From the NCBI GenBank assembly GCA_028141885.1, contig JAOIQU010000035.1, forward strand, positions 1 through 14,349: a DNA stretch of 14,349 nt, written 5' to 3'. A program made the position numbers and the translations under genes. This DNA is from Flavobacteriales bacterium (lineage in GTDB: Bacteria; Bacteroidota; Bacteroidia; Flavobacteriales; UA16). This document shows positions 7,892 through 14,349 of this stretch, one piece after another (the stretch's first letter is position 1; each line of letters begins with the position of its first letter). The notes below the pieces were generated by a model. That model was given only the letters and a program-made list of their open reading frames with translations. It was not told the DNA's origin and did not search any database.

Positions 7892-9603
7892 ATGTCAAAG
7901 GCTTCGTTGGAATCGCCTTGATCGGGCTGGCCCTCACCGGTTGCCAGCCCATGAACTCCTTGACCGGCAACAGCGTGCCCTACGGGAAGGAGACCCAGCT
8001 GGCCTATTTCGAAGGACAAGGACACCTGCTGAAGGGCGATTACGAGGATGCCTACGCGAGCTTTTTGAGCTGCGCGGAATCCGAGCCCGAGGAAATGGCG
8101 TTTCACTACCAACTCGGCAACATTGACCTCAAGCTGGAGCGCTTTGAAGCCGCCGAAATGCACCTCAATCGGGCGCACGACTTGGAGCCAGACAACACGT
8201 GGGTGCTGTACCACCGAGGCCTGGCACGCTTGGGGCAGGGCAACGGCGAAGGCGCCGAACAAGACTGGACGCCCTTTGTGACGGCTCGGCCAGGAGATTT
8301 GGAGGCGCTCCTCGAATGCAGCGATTTGCTCCTGAGCGAAGGCCACATCCTGCCCACCTTGAACCTCCTGTACAACTACGAGGAAAACGTGGGTCACGAC
8401 GAAGACGTGCGCACAGAAGCCCTGCGCATTGTCGAGCTCACCTCCGACCCGGAGGGCGTGGGGCAGTTCTTGGAGCGCGCTCGAGAAGATTTTCCTGAGA
8501 GCGACACGTTCCAGCTACAATGGGCGCGGTACCTGATGGCCACGGGCGATTTGGACGCATGCCAAATCGAGCTGACCGCCTTGTCAACGCGCCGCCCCAA
8601 CTGGGGAAAAGTGTCGTTCGAATGGGCCGAATACTGGACCCGCAAGGAAGACCTGCCTGCTGCCTTGCCACATCTCGAAAAAGCCATGGCCAGCGACGAC
8701 GTTGCGGTGGAAAGCAAGCTTCGGGTGCTGGTGGGGTATGGGTATTTGGCCCAAGGCGACCTTGAATTTGAAGCGCCCTATTCATCCCTGCTCGACCGCA
8801 TGATGAAACACCATGGGGACGAGCCCGCCGTGGTGGAAATGGCCTGCGATTGGGCCTACCAAAACAAACGCTACCACGAGGCCCTCGGCCTGGCCTTGAC
8901 CCTTGTGGAGTTGGCGCCAGGGGCTGTGGAAACGTGGACCAACTTGATGGCGATTCGGATCGACATGAGGGATTGGGCTGCCATGGTCGAAGACGCAGAA
9001 CAAGCCATCGCGCGCTTCCCCCTTGAACCGACGCTGTTCTACTTCCAAGGCACTGCAATGAGGGAAAACGGCCAGGACGACAAGGCCATCAAGGCCTTCA
9101 AGGCCGGTTTGGGTGTGGTCTTGGACAATCCCGTGCTTGAAGGGGCGCTGGCCTCTCAACTCGCGTGGTCACACCGCAGCTTGGGGGAACTCGACCGTTC
9201 GGAAGAAGCCTTCGAGCGCAGCTTGCGCGCCCACGAAGACGCCGTGGTGCTGAACAACCACGCCTACTTCATGGCCACGCGCAAGGACATCGAAGCCACT
9301 CCGGCTCGTCTGGCACGTGCCCTCGAATGCAGCACGCGCGCCAACGAATTGGCTCCGGGCGAGGGCAATTTCATGGACACGCAAGCGCACGTCTTGTACA
9401 TGATGGGGTCGCATGAAGAAGCCCTGCAATGGATTTTGGACGCCCAAGACAACGGCATGGCCGGCGATCCGGTGGCGCTTGAACACGAAGGAGACATCCG
9501 CTGGGCATTGGGCCAAAAAGATGCCGCGCGCGAGGTTTGGCAAAAGGCCCTTGACTTTGGCGGCGACCAAAAGGTCCTCACACCGAAAATCAACCGCCCG
9601 TGA
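7888..9603 (+). CDS. TPR-repeat lipoprotein
   Basis: This 571-residue protein has a lipoprotein signal: Lys4, a hydrophobic core and the lipobox LTGC with Cys19, so it is expected to be lipid-anchored in the envelope facing the periplasm. Tetratricopeptide-type helix pairs begin near residue 37 (LAYFEGQGHLLKGDYEDAY), with clear 34-residue spacing over about 37-138. A second cluster runs from about 335 to 560 (including the pattern ending EALQWILDAQDNG and the GQKDAAREVWQKAL helix). The middle is more divergent but also helical. TPRs mediate protein-protein contacts, so this is probably a scaffold. Its start overlaps the nucleotidyltransferase stop as ATGA, and its stop overlaps the next gene as GTGA, so translation is probably coupled across three genes. 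No enzymatic motif was seen. Confidence 0.9.
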   Translation: MNVKGFVGIALIGLALTGCQPMNSLTGNSVPYGKETQLAYFEGQGHLLKGDYEDAYASFLSCAESEPEEMAFHYQLGNIDLKLERFEAAEMHLNRAHDLEPDNTWVLYHRGLARLGQGNGEGAEQDWTPFVTARPGDLEALLECSDLLLSEGHILPTLNLLYNYEENVGHDEDVRTEALRIVELTSDPEGVGQFLERAREDFPESDTFQLQWARYLMATGDLDACQIELTALSTRRPNWGKVSFEWAEYWTRKEDLPAALPHLEKAMASDDVAVESKLRVLVGYGYLAQGDLEFEAPYSSLLDRMMKHHGDEPAVVEMACDWAYQNKRYHEALGLALTLVELAPGAVETWTNLMAIRIDMRDWAAMVEDAEQAIARFPLEPTLFYFQGTAMRENGQDDKAIKAFKAGLGVVLDNPVLEGALASQLAWSHRSLGELDRSEEAFERSLRAHEDAVVLNNHAYFMATRKDIEATPARLARALECSTRANELAPGEGNFMDTQAHVLYMMGSHEEALQWILDAQDNGMAGDPVALEHEGDIRWALGQKDAAREVWQKALDFGGDQKVLTPKINRP

Positions 9604-10556
9604 CCGCATCCAGCACATGGCACATCGCTTCCCGTCGCTTCGTGTGGCTGGGGATGTTGGGTGCCTTGTTGTTGGCGACGGGTTGCCGAAACGTCCGGCA
9701 CACCACCTCAGCCGCGCTTCCCGAACGCAGCGCTGACGAGCTGCTGGACAGCCTGAAATTCCGGGAGCCCACGTGGCAAACGCTGGGGTTGCGCATGGAG
9801 TCCTCGGCGCACGCCATGGACAAAGAAGGCAGCTTCACGATGAATGTGCGCATGGCGAAGGACAGCGTGATTTGGATGAGCATTTCTCCGGCCTTGGGCG
9901 TGGAAGCCGCACGCGTGCTGTTGACCCCTGACTCAGTGCAGGTGCTGAGCAAATTGCCAGGGTCGCGGTTTGTGTTTTTGGGCGGCTACGACGTGCTCTC
10001 TGAAGCGATGGACGCGCCGGTGTCGTTTGACCTTGTGCAGGACTTGCTCCTCGGTCAACCCCTCGACATGGAAGACGACGAGGTGTACATCAGCAAGGTG
10101 GACGGCGACCGATATGTGCTGCTGAGCAAGTACGACCGCAACGTCCGCAAACTTGTGGGCACCGACGACAAAGGCTTTGCCCCGGGGGACAGTTTGGCCA
10201 TTGTGGCCAAGGACAAGAAGGCCGAGCGCCTTCTGGAAAAGGCCGAGCGAAAGGCCGAGAAAAAAGAGGTGGCGGCCGACAAGCTGGTCGTGAAGCGATA
10301 CTGGCTGGATGGGGTGACGTTTGATCCTGTGAAGGACGTGATCGACGACCTGCTTCAATTCAGGACCGTCACTGTGGAGCGGGAGAATTTTGAAGACACG
10401 GAACTCGGCCGATTGCCCAACACCGTGCGCATGACCGTAACCAGCCCAGACGGCGACTTCGATTCGGTGTTTGAAACCAAGCGACGCCGAACAGGCCGCG
10501 CCTACGATTTCCCATTCAGCATTCCCGAAGGCTTTGAACGACGCACGACCCTTTGA
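9600..10556 (+). CDS. DUF4292-family lipoprotein
   Basis: The 318-residue protein starts with GTG at 9600, overlapping the TPR gene stop as GTGA. The signal is of lipoprotein type: Arg-rich n-region, hydrophobic core and the lipobox ATGC with Cys29. The body carries DUF4292 features: a segment about 58-110 with amphipathic strands (MNVRMAKDSVIWMSISPALG) and GVEAARVLLTPDSV. As I recall, DUF4292 is a Bacteroidota family with a LolA/LolB-like half-barrel fold, implying binding of a lipid or lipoprotein tail; this is from memory. Residues about 200-228 form a highly charged Lys/Glu/Ala helix between domain strands that looks like a lineage insertion. The last part (about 275-312) returns to beta-strand pattern. 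Its C-terminus overlaps the envC reading frame. Confidence 0.85.
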   Translation: MTASSTWHIASRRFVWLGMLGALLLATGCRNVRHTTSAALPERSADELLDSLKFREPTWQTLGLRMESSAHAMDKEGSFTMNVRMAKDSVIWMSISPALGVEAARVLLTPDSVQVLSKLPGSRFVFLGGYDVLSEAMDAPVSFDLVQDLLLGQPLDMEDDEVYISKVDGDRYVLLSKYDRNVRKLVGTDDKGFAPGDSLAIVAKDKKAERLLEKAERKAEKKEVAADKLVVKRYWLDGVTFDPVKDVIDDLLQFRTVTVERENFEDTELGRLPNTVRMTVTSPDGDFDSVFETKRRRTGRAYDFPFSIPEGFERRTTL

Positions 10557-11775
10557 TATTCCCAAGGCCCTGAAGCAAGCCTTGGCGGTGCTCGTGCTGT
10601 TGGCGGGGGCGCAAGGGGTTTGGGCCCAAACCGGCGACAAGGCCGCCCTGCAAAAGGAGCGCGACCGCATCACCCAACAACTCAAAACGACCGAAAACCT
10701 GCTGAGCCAGGCCAAGCGCGACCGCAACAACGCCGCACAACAAGTCAGCCTGCTCAACAAAAAAATCGAACTGCGAGAACGGCTGGTCAAGTCCCACCAA
10801 GCGACGATTCGGTCACTTGAACGATCCATGCGTGGCACGGACACCGAGTTGCGCACCCTCGAAGGACACGTCGCTGCCCTCAAGGACGAATATGCTCGTA
10901 TGGTCCAACAGGCATACCGCATGAAGTTGGGCACGAACCCGCTGCTGTTTGTGTTTGCCGCCGAGGATTTCAGTCAGGCCGCCCTGCGCTTCCGGCTCGT
11001 TCAATCCTACACCACCGTTCGCAAGGAGCAGGTGAAGCAGATTGAGGAAGCCCAAACCGACCTCGCGGAAGTGCGGGTCACACTCAACGAAGAGCGGACT
11101 GAGGTAGAGCGGGCCTTGGCAGAACAACAGGCGGAACGCGATGCGCTCCGTGCCGACAAGGGAGAACGGACCGCGCTTGTGGACCAGCTCCAAGCCGAGG
11201 AAAAACGCCTTCGGAAAGCCCAAAAAGCCCAGGAAAAAGAACGCCAGCGCCTGAGCGACGAAATCAAGCGCATCATCGAGGCGGAGCTGGCCGCCGAACG
11301 CGCCTCTGCGGCCGGGGAATTCGCCCTGACGCCGGAAGGCAAAATCGTCTCGGAAGCCTTTGAAAAGAACCAACGCTCCTTGCCTTGGCCGGTGATGCGG
11401 GGCGTGGTGACACAAGGGTTTGGGCGACAACCACACCCGACCCTCGACGGCATCACGATCGACAACAACGGCATCGACATCACCACCGAGGCGGGGAACC
11501 GTGCGCTGAGCATTTTCCAAGGCACCGTGTCGAGCGTCTTCAACCTTCCGGGCGCCAGGACCAGCGTGATCGTCACCCACGGCGCCTACCGCACGGTGTA
11601 CACCAACCTTGCGAACTGCCCAGTGTCCAAAGGCACCACCGTGGATGTGGGGACCTTCCTCGGCAACGTCGGCGGAGCGGACGGATCCAACAGCGTCTTG
11701 CACTTTGAGGTTTGGAAGGTGGCGGGCAGCGAGCGCACGCCAGTTGACCCCAGAAAATGGCTCAAGGCCAAATGA
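10534..11775 (+). CDS. envC: EnvC-like murein hydrolase activator (degenerate M23/LytM domain)
   Basis: This exported protein probably activates periplasmic N-acetylmuramoyl-L-alanine amidases during cell division. Using TTG 10534 it has 413 residues: signal peptide to about residue 32 (ending GVWAQ), long coiled coils at about 37-135 and 160-262, and a LytM domain at about 285-395. Compared with active LytM enzymes, Asp315 and His390 remain, but the first zinc His is Asn311 (DNNGIDI), the catalytic His of the Y-x-H-L motif is Asn358 (YTNL) and the first His of H-x-H is Val388 (SVLHFEV). It is therefore probably not a peptidase. No ATG suits the start: TTG 10534 overlaps DUF4292 by 23 bases, ATT 10558 would begin immediately before the signal peptide, and the frame is open to TTG 10471. 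Its TGA overlaps the following small ORF as ATGA. Confidence 0.9.
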   Translation: MNDARPFDIPKALKQALAVLVLLAGAQGVWAQTGDKAALQKERDRITQQLKTTENLLSQAKRDRNNAAQQVSLLNKKIELRERLVKSHQATIRSLERSMRGTDTELRTLEGHVAALKDEYARMVQQAYRMKLGTNPLLFVFAAEDFSQAALRFRLVQSYTTVRKEQVKQIEEAQTDLAEVRVTLNEERTEVERALAEQQAERDALRADKGERTALVDQLQAEEKRLRKAQKAQEKERQRLSDEIKRIIEAELAAERASAAGEFALTPEGKIVSEAFEKNQRSLPWPVMRGVVTQGFGRQPHPTLDGITIDNNGIDITTEAGNRALSIFQGTVSSVFNLPGARTSVIVTHGAYRTVYTNLANCPVSKGTTVDVGTFLGNVGGADGSNSVLHFEVWKVAGSERTPVDPRKWLKAK

Positions 11776-11855
11776 CGTCGCTCCACCTCAAGTGCTCGAA
11801 TGGCCCGTTCAGGGGATTGCGCATCATGGCGAACCTGCGACCTTTGCAGCCGTGA
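11772..11855 (+). CDS. Candidate 27-residue ORF bridging envC and feoB
   Basis: An ATG at 11772 overlaps the envC stop as ATGA. The frame runs 27 codons and ends in a TGA at 11853-11855, which overlaps the GTG start of feoB as GTGA. This is the same coupling type used at 6394, 7888 and 9600. Of its 26 codons after the ATG, 22 end in G or C, as in neighbouring genes; the feoB-frame extension over 11792-11851 has only 11 of 20. The peptide begins MTSLHLKCSNG, has one Cys and one Lys plus three Arg, has no acidic residue, and shows no membrane segment or known domain. It may be a microprotein, a coupling leader for feoB, or chance. I do not recognise it. Confidence 0.4.
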   Translation: MTSLHLKCSNGPFRGLRIMANLRPLQP

Positions 11856-13900
11856 AGATTGCGCTTGTCGGCAACCCCAATACAGGGAAATCCACCCTGT
11901 TTCAGCGCCTCACTGGCACCTCGGTGTCTTTGGGGAACTTGGCCGGCGTGACCGTGGCCACGGCCACGGCCCCTTGCAAGGTCCGCGGATCCGAGCATTG
12001 GCTCCTCCACGACTTGCCGGGCATTTACAACCTCCACGCCCAAACCGAGGACGGCCGCATCACCCAGCGCACGCTCTTCGATGCGAACCACCCCCATCAC
12101 CCTGAGGTCATCTTCTTGGTGGCCGACGCCAGGACCCTCAAGGGACAGCTGTTCCTCGCCCTTCAAGTGCGGGAACTCGGGGTGCCGTGCATCTTGTTGC
12201 TGAACGACATGCGCCGGAACCCTTCCGCGCCCGACGATTTGATCCAAAAGGCCGAGACGCTCTCACGCCACCTCGACCTCCCCGTCCAAATTGTCAATGC
12301 CCTGGACGACGATCCCGTGGCTTGGGTTTCTGTCCTTGCTCCGCTCGTCGACACCAAACGCATTCCTGCACTCGACACGCCACCTTGGCCTGGGGACCTC
12401 AAAAGTGCCGCCAACCAACTGCAAGGCGCCATGCCGCACCTCACCCCTGAGGTGTGTACGCACCTCCTGCGCATGAACGATGCCCCCGAATGGCTGTCGG
12501 ATGCGGAGCAAAACGCGTGGCGTGCGGCCCGCGTTCCCCTCGAGCGCGCCGCCACCTTGCAATTGAACGAAGCGGGAGAGCGGATGGCGCACATCCAGCG
12601 CATCCTTCCTGACGCAGAATCATCCACGGCCCCTGCCGACAACACAAGCCGACGACTCGATCGGGCGATGGCCCATCCGGTGTGGGGGGTGCTGGGGTTT
12701 GGGCTTCTGTTTTTTGTGATGTTCCAAGCGGTGTACAGCTGGGCCACGGTGCCCACTGATCTGCTCGACGGGTGGATGGCCTCGGGCATTGATGCGGTCA
12801 GTGCCGCCTTGCCCGACACGTGGTGGAGAAGCTTGATTGTGGATGGTGCGTTGGCTGGGCTGGCTGGCATCTTCATCTTCCTGCCCCAAATCATGATCCT
12901 CTTTGGGTTCACTGCCCTCCTCGAGCACAGTGGGGCCATGGCCCGGTTGGGCTTTGTCGGGGAGCGGTTCCTGCGCAAGCTTGGACTGGGCGGGCGCAGC
13001 ACGGTGAGTCTGGTCGGCGGGATGGCGTGTGCCGTGCCCGCGGTGATGGCCGCGCGGGCCCTCCCGGACCGTCGCGAGCGCCTGCTCACCATCCTCGTCA
13101 CGCCCCTGATGACCTGTTCCGCACGGCTGCCCGTCTACGCCTTCCTGATCGCCTTTGTGGTGCCGGACGGGACGTGGCTGGGCATGAACCGCCAAGGGCT
13201 GTTTCTCTACGGCCTCTACCTCGCCAGCACCGCGGCCACGTTGCTCATGGCCTGGCTCCTTCACAAAAGCTTGCCCCAAGACCGCGAACGCCTCGAACAC
13301 GCCGAAGAGTGGCCCCCTTACCGCATCCCTCGCCTTTCACTTGTCTTGGGCAACATGGTCCGCCAGGGCTCTGTTTTCGTCAGGTCCGCAGGGCAGGTCA
13401 TCCTGGTGTTGAGCGTGGTGCTTTGGGGGCTTGGATTTTGGGGGCAAGGCTCACTCGCCGAACGCCAAGCCATGGAGCCCGCCCAACGCCTCGAAACAAG
13501 CGTTCTCGGTGCTGTGGGTGACGCCATCGAACCCATCGTCACCCCCCTGGGCTACGACGGCCGGTTGGGCATCGCGGTGTTGAGTTCTTTCGCCGCGAGA
13601 GAGGTCTTCGTGGGCACCGTCCAAACCCTCTACCCGACGCCGGACGGCTCGACCCCCAAGGTCAGCGAACTCAAGGCACGGCTGGCCGAGGAAACGCATC
13701 CCCGCACAGGACGGCCTTTGCTCACGACCGCATCCGCCGCCTCGCTCATCGTGTTTTACATGTTTGCCATGCAATGCTTGAGCACGGTGGCAATCGTCCG
13801 GTCTGAACTCAACAGCTGGCCTTGGGCGCTGGGACAAGCTGCGACCCTGACACTCTTCGCTTACGTGCTTGCGTGGATCACCCACGCGGTGCTCGCTTAA
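11852..13900 (+). CDS. feoB: Ferrous iron transporter B (G-domain plus permease)
   Basis: FeoB imports Fe(II) through the inner membrane, driven or gated by its N-terminal G domain. With GTG 11852 it has 682 residues and starts VKIALVGNPNTGKST read as Met-Lys-Ile, the usual family N-terminus. Visible are G1 GNPNTGKS (7-14), G2 Thr34 (AGVTV) and G3 DLPG (54-57). G4 is NDMR (118-121) where N-x-x-D is expected. The permease starts near residue 575 of the strand's membrane block at base 12670 and includes FLPQIMILFGFTALLE, GGMACAVPAVMAAR and PLMTCSARLPVYAF, the conserved gate segments. The C-terminus ends in a hydrophobic helix. An in-frame GTG at 11792 would add 20 residues of non-coding-like codon use. 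It is likely co-transcribed with envC. A FeoA-like gene ends 7 bp away on the other strand. Confidence 0.94.
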   Translation: MKIALVGNPNTGKSTLFQRLTGTSVSLGNLAGVTVATATAPCKVRGSEHWLLHDLPGIYNLHAQTEDGRITQRTLFDANHPHHPEVIFLVADARTLKGQLFLALQVRELGVPCILLLNDMRRNPSAPDDLIQKAETLSRHLDLPVQIVNALDDDPVAWVSVLAPLVDTKRIPALDTPPWPGDLKSAANQLQGAMPHLTPEVCTHLLRMNDAPEWLSDAEQNAWRAARVPLERAATLQLNEAGERMAHIQRILPDAESSTAPADNTSRRLDRAMAHPVWGVLGFGLLFFVMFQAVYSWATVPTDLLDGWMASGIDAVSAALPDTWWRSLIVDGALAGLAGIFIFLPQIMILFGFTALLEHSGAMARLGFVGERFLRKLGLGGRSTVSLVGGMACAVPAVMAARALPDRRERLLTILVTPLMTCSARLPVYAFLIAFVVPDGTWLGMNRQGLFLYGLYLASTAATLLMAWLLHKSLPQDRERLEHAEEWPPYRIPRLSLVLGNMVRQGSVFVRSAGQVILVLSVVLWGLGFWGQGSLAERQAMEPAQRLETSVLGAVGDAIEPIVTPLGYDGRLGIAVLSSFAAREVFVGTVQTLYPTPDGSTPKVSELKARLAEETHPRTGRPLLTTASAASLIVFYMFAMQCLSTVAIVRSELNSWPWALGQAATLTLFAYVLAWITHAVLA

Positions 13901-13907
13901 TTTGGTG

Positions 13908-14159
13908 TTACCCCACTTGGGAGGTGTCGGCAGCCATGCGCACCCAAAGGTGGGCAGCCGCTTCTTTGCGAACTGACAGGGTCCTGCCGCACGTGCAGAT
14001 CGCCATGGGGCCGTTCGATGGCGACACGTGGCGGACTTCCACTTTGGAGCCAATACAGCATCCCATCTGAACAAGAGACAACACCTCTTCAGGCGTGTTG
14101 ACCCGTTCGATGACCCCACATTCTTTGGGACCCAATTCAGAAAGTCGTTTCATCGACAT
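13908..14159 (-). CDS. feoA: FeoA-domain protein
   Basis: The 83-residue minus-strand protein has the SH3-like FeoA pattern: LSELGPKECGVIERV (6-20), then QMG (31-33) followed by G-S-K-V-E-V, S-P-S-N-G-P (46-51) and GRTLSVRKEAA (58-68). FeoA is a small cytoplasmic protein that associates with FeoB and is needed for Fe(II) uptake. Normally feoA lies just upstream of feoB; here it is convergent with feoB, tail to tail. It has five cysteines (14, 34, 35, 55, 57), unusually many. Two starts are possible: ATG at 14159 (MSMKRL) or ATG at 14153 (MKRL); neither has a Shine-Dalgarno sequence. A promoter element lies only 4 bases upstream. It could instead be a stand-alone FeoA-domain regulator. Confidence 0.85.
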   Translation of the reverse strand: MSMKRLSELGPKECGVIERVNTPEEVLSLVQMGCCIGSKVEVRHVSPSNGPMAICTCGRTLSVRKEAAAHLWVRMAADTSQVG

Positions 14160-14163
14160 GCTG

Positions 14164-14171
14164 CAAAAATA
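14164..14171 (-). promoter_or_regulatory. Candidate Bacteroidota -7 element for feoA
   Basis: On the minus strand TATTTTTG fits the Bacteroidota -7 consensus TAnnTTTG exactly. No TTG lies about 19 bases upstream, where the -33 element should be. If used, transcription would begin about 5-7 bases downstream, essentially at the feoA start codon, implying a leaderless transcript or use of the second ATG at 14153. Confidence 0.35.
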
Positions 14172-14189
14172 GGCAGGGCCATCAGCACC

Positions 14190-14213
14190 GGGGGCTCCCC
14201 TGTTTGGGGGATT
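14190..14213. repeat. G/C palindromic block upstream of feoA
   Basis: The stretch contains GGGG-CT-CCCC followed by CCCC-TGTTT-GGGG, so the central C run can pair with either flanking G run (4-5 bp stems). It lies upstream of the feoA -7 element in the 140-bp spacer before the tRNA. There is no clean U tract on either side, so it is a poor terminator. An operator or attenuator role is possible but unsupported. Confidence 0.25.
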
Positions 14214-14259
14214 TATAACACCGCTGCTTTTACAAAGCCCGCAAGCGTCACGAATTTTC

Positions 14260-14289
14260 TTGCACTTCGCGAAGTCCGCTGTACATTTG
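14260..14289 (+). promoter_or_regulatory. Promoter of tRNA-Val (TTG / N19 / TACATTTG)
   Basis: TTG at 14260-14262 and TACATTTG at 14282-14289 are separated by 19 bases. This matches the Bacteroidota primary sigma factor pattern (-33 TTTG or TTG, -7 TAnnTTTG). The expected start at about 14294-14297 lies a few bases before the tRNA at 14300, as usual for tRNA genes. Confidence 0.7.
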
Positions 14290-14299
14290 CGTCCGCTCT

Positions 14300-14349
<50 letters not shown>

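Noticed and set aside
11609..11851. N-terminal extension of feoB to an upstream start
   Set aside because: Mostly inside envC in another frame; the part after envC has poor third-position GC and the G domain begins at once after GTG 11852.
13893..13930. Bidirectional terminator between feoB and feoA
   Set aside because: Only 3-4 bp of possible stem and no T tract on either strand.

Overview
The window looks like chromosome from a GC-rich member of the Bacteroidota, probably a Flavobacteriales-type lineage. GC is about 60% by eye and third codon positions are strongly G/C. Three things point there: a DUF4292 lipoprotein sits in the order dut / nucleotidyltransferase / TPR lipoprotein / DUF4292 / EnvC, which I know as a Bacteroidota arrangement; Shine-Dalgarno sequences are mostly weak or absent; and a near-perfect Bacteroidota-type promoter (TTG, 19 bases, TAnnTTTG) precedes the tRNA. 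No mobile element, CRISPR array, rRNA or prophage is visible.

Layout. At the left edge a secreted FG-GAP/VCBS protein runs leftward off the window (339 to 1, minus). Across a 153-bp divergent spacer, a rightward series begins with a glucosaminidase-LysM protein (493-1581). Two consecutive tyrosine-degradation enzymes follow: homogentisate 1,2-dioxygenase (1642-2802) and 4-hydroxyphenylpyruvate dioxygenase (2858-3994). Nine bases later comes a double ATP-binding subunit of a peptide-type ABC transporter (4004-5590), then an enoyl-CoA hydratase (5627-6397).

From 6394 the genes are tightly coupled by 4-base overlaps or very short gaps: dUTPase, sugar-nucleotidyltransferase, TPR lipoprotein, DUF4292 lipoprotein and an EnvC-like murein hydrolase activator. 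A 27-codon open frame (11772-11855) then bridges EnvC and FeoB, overlapping each by four bases. FeoB (11852-13900) ends 7 bp from the end of a FeoA-like gene on the opposite strand (14159-13908), so the iron-transport pair is convergent rather than in the usual feoAB order. The window ends inside a tRNA-Val(GAC) gene at 14300.

How it works together. The left part handles tyrosine breakdown, possibly with peptide uptake, and cell-wall turnover. The middle part combines nucleotide hygiene (dUTPase) with envelope functions: sugar-nucleotide supply, two lipoproteins and an amidase activator whose own peptidase site is degenerate. The right part imports ferrous iron, which both non-heme iron dioxygenases need; that link is inference only. 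Every gene except the 27-codon frame belongs to a family I recognise. The points most worth checking are the bridging small ORF, the convergent feo arrangement, the changed FeoB G4 motif, the cysteine-rich FeoA and the envelope operon as a unit. I did not find a clearly novel system.
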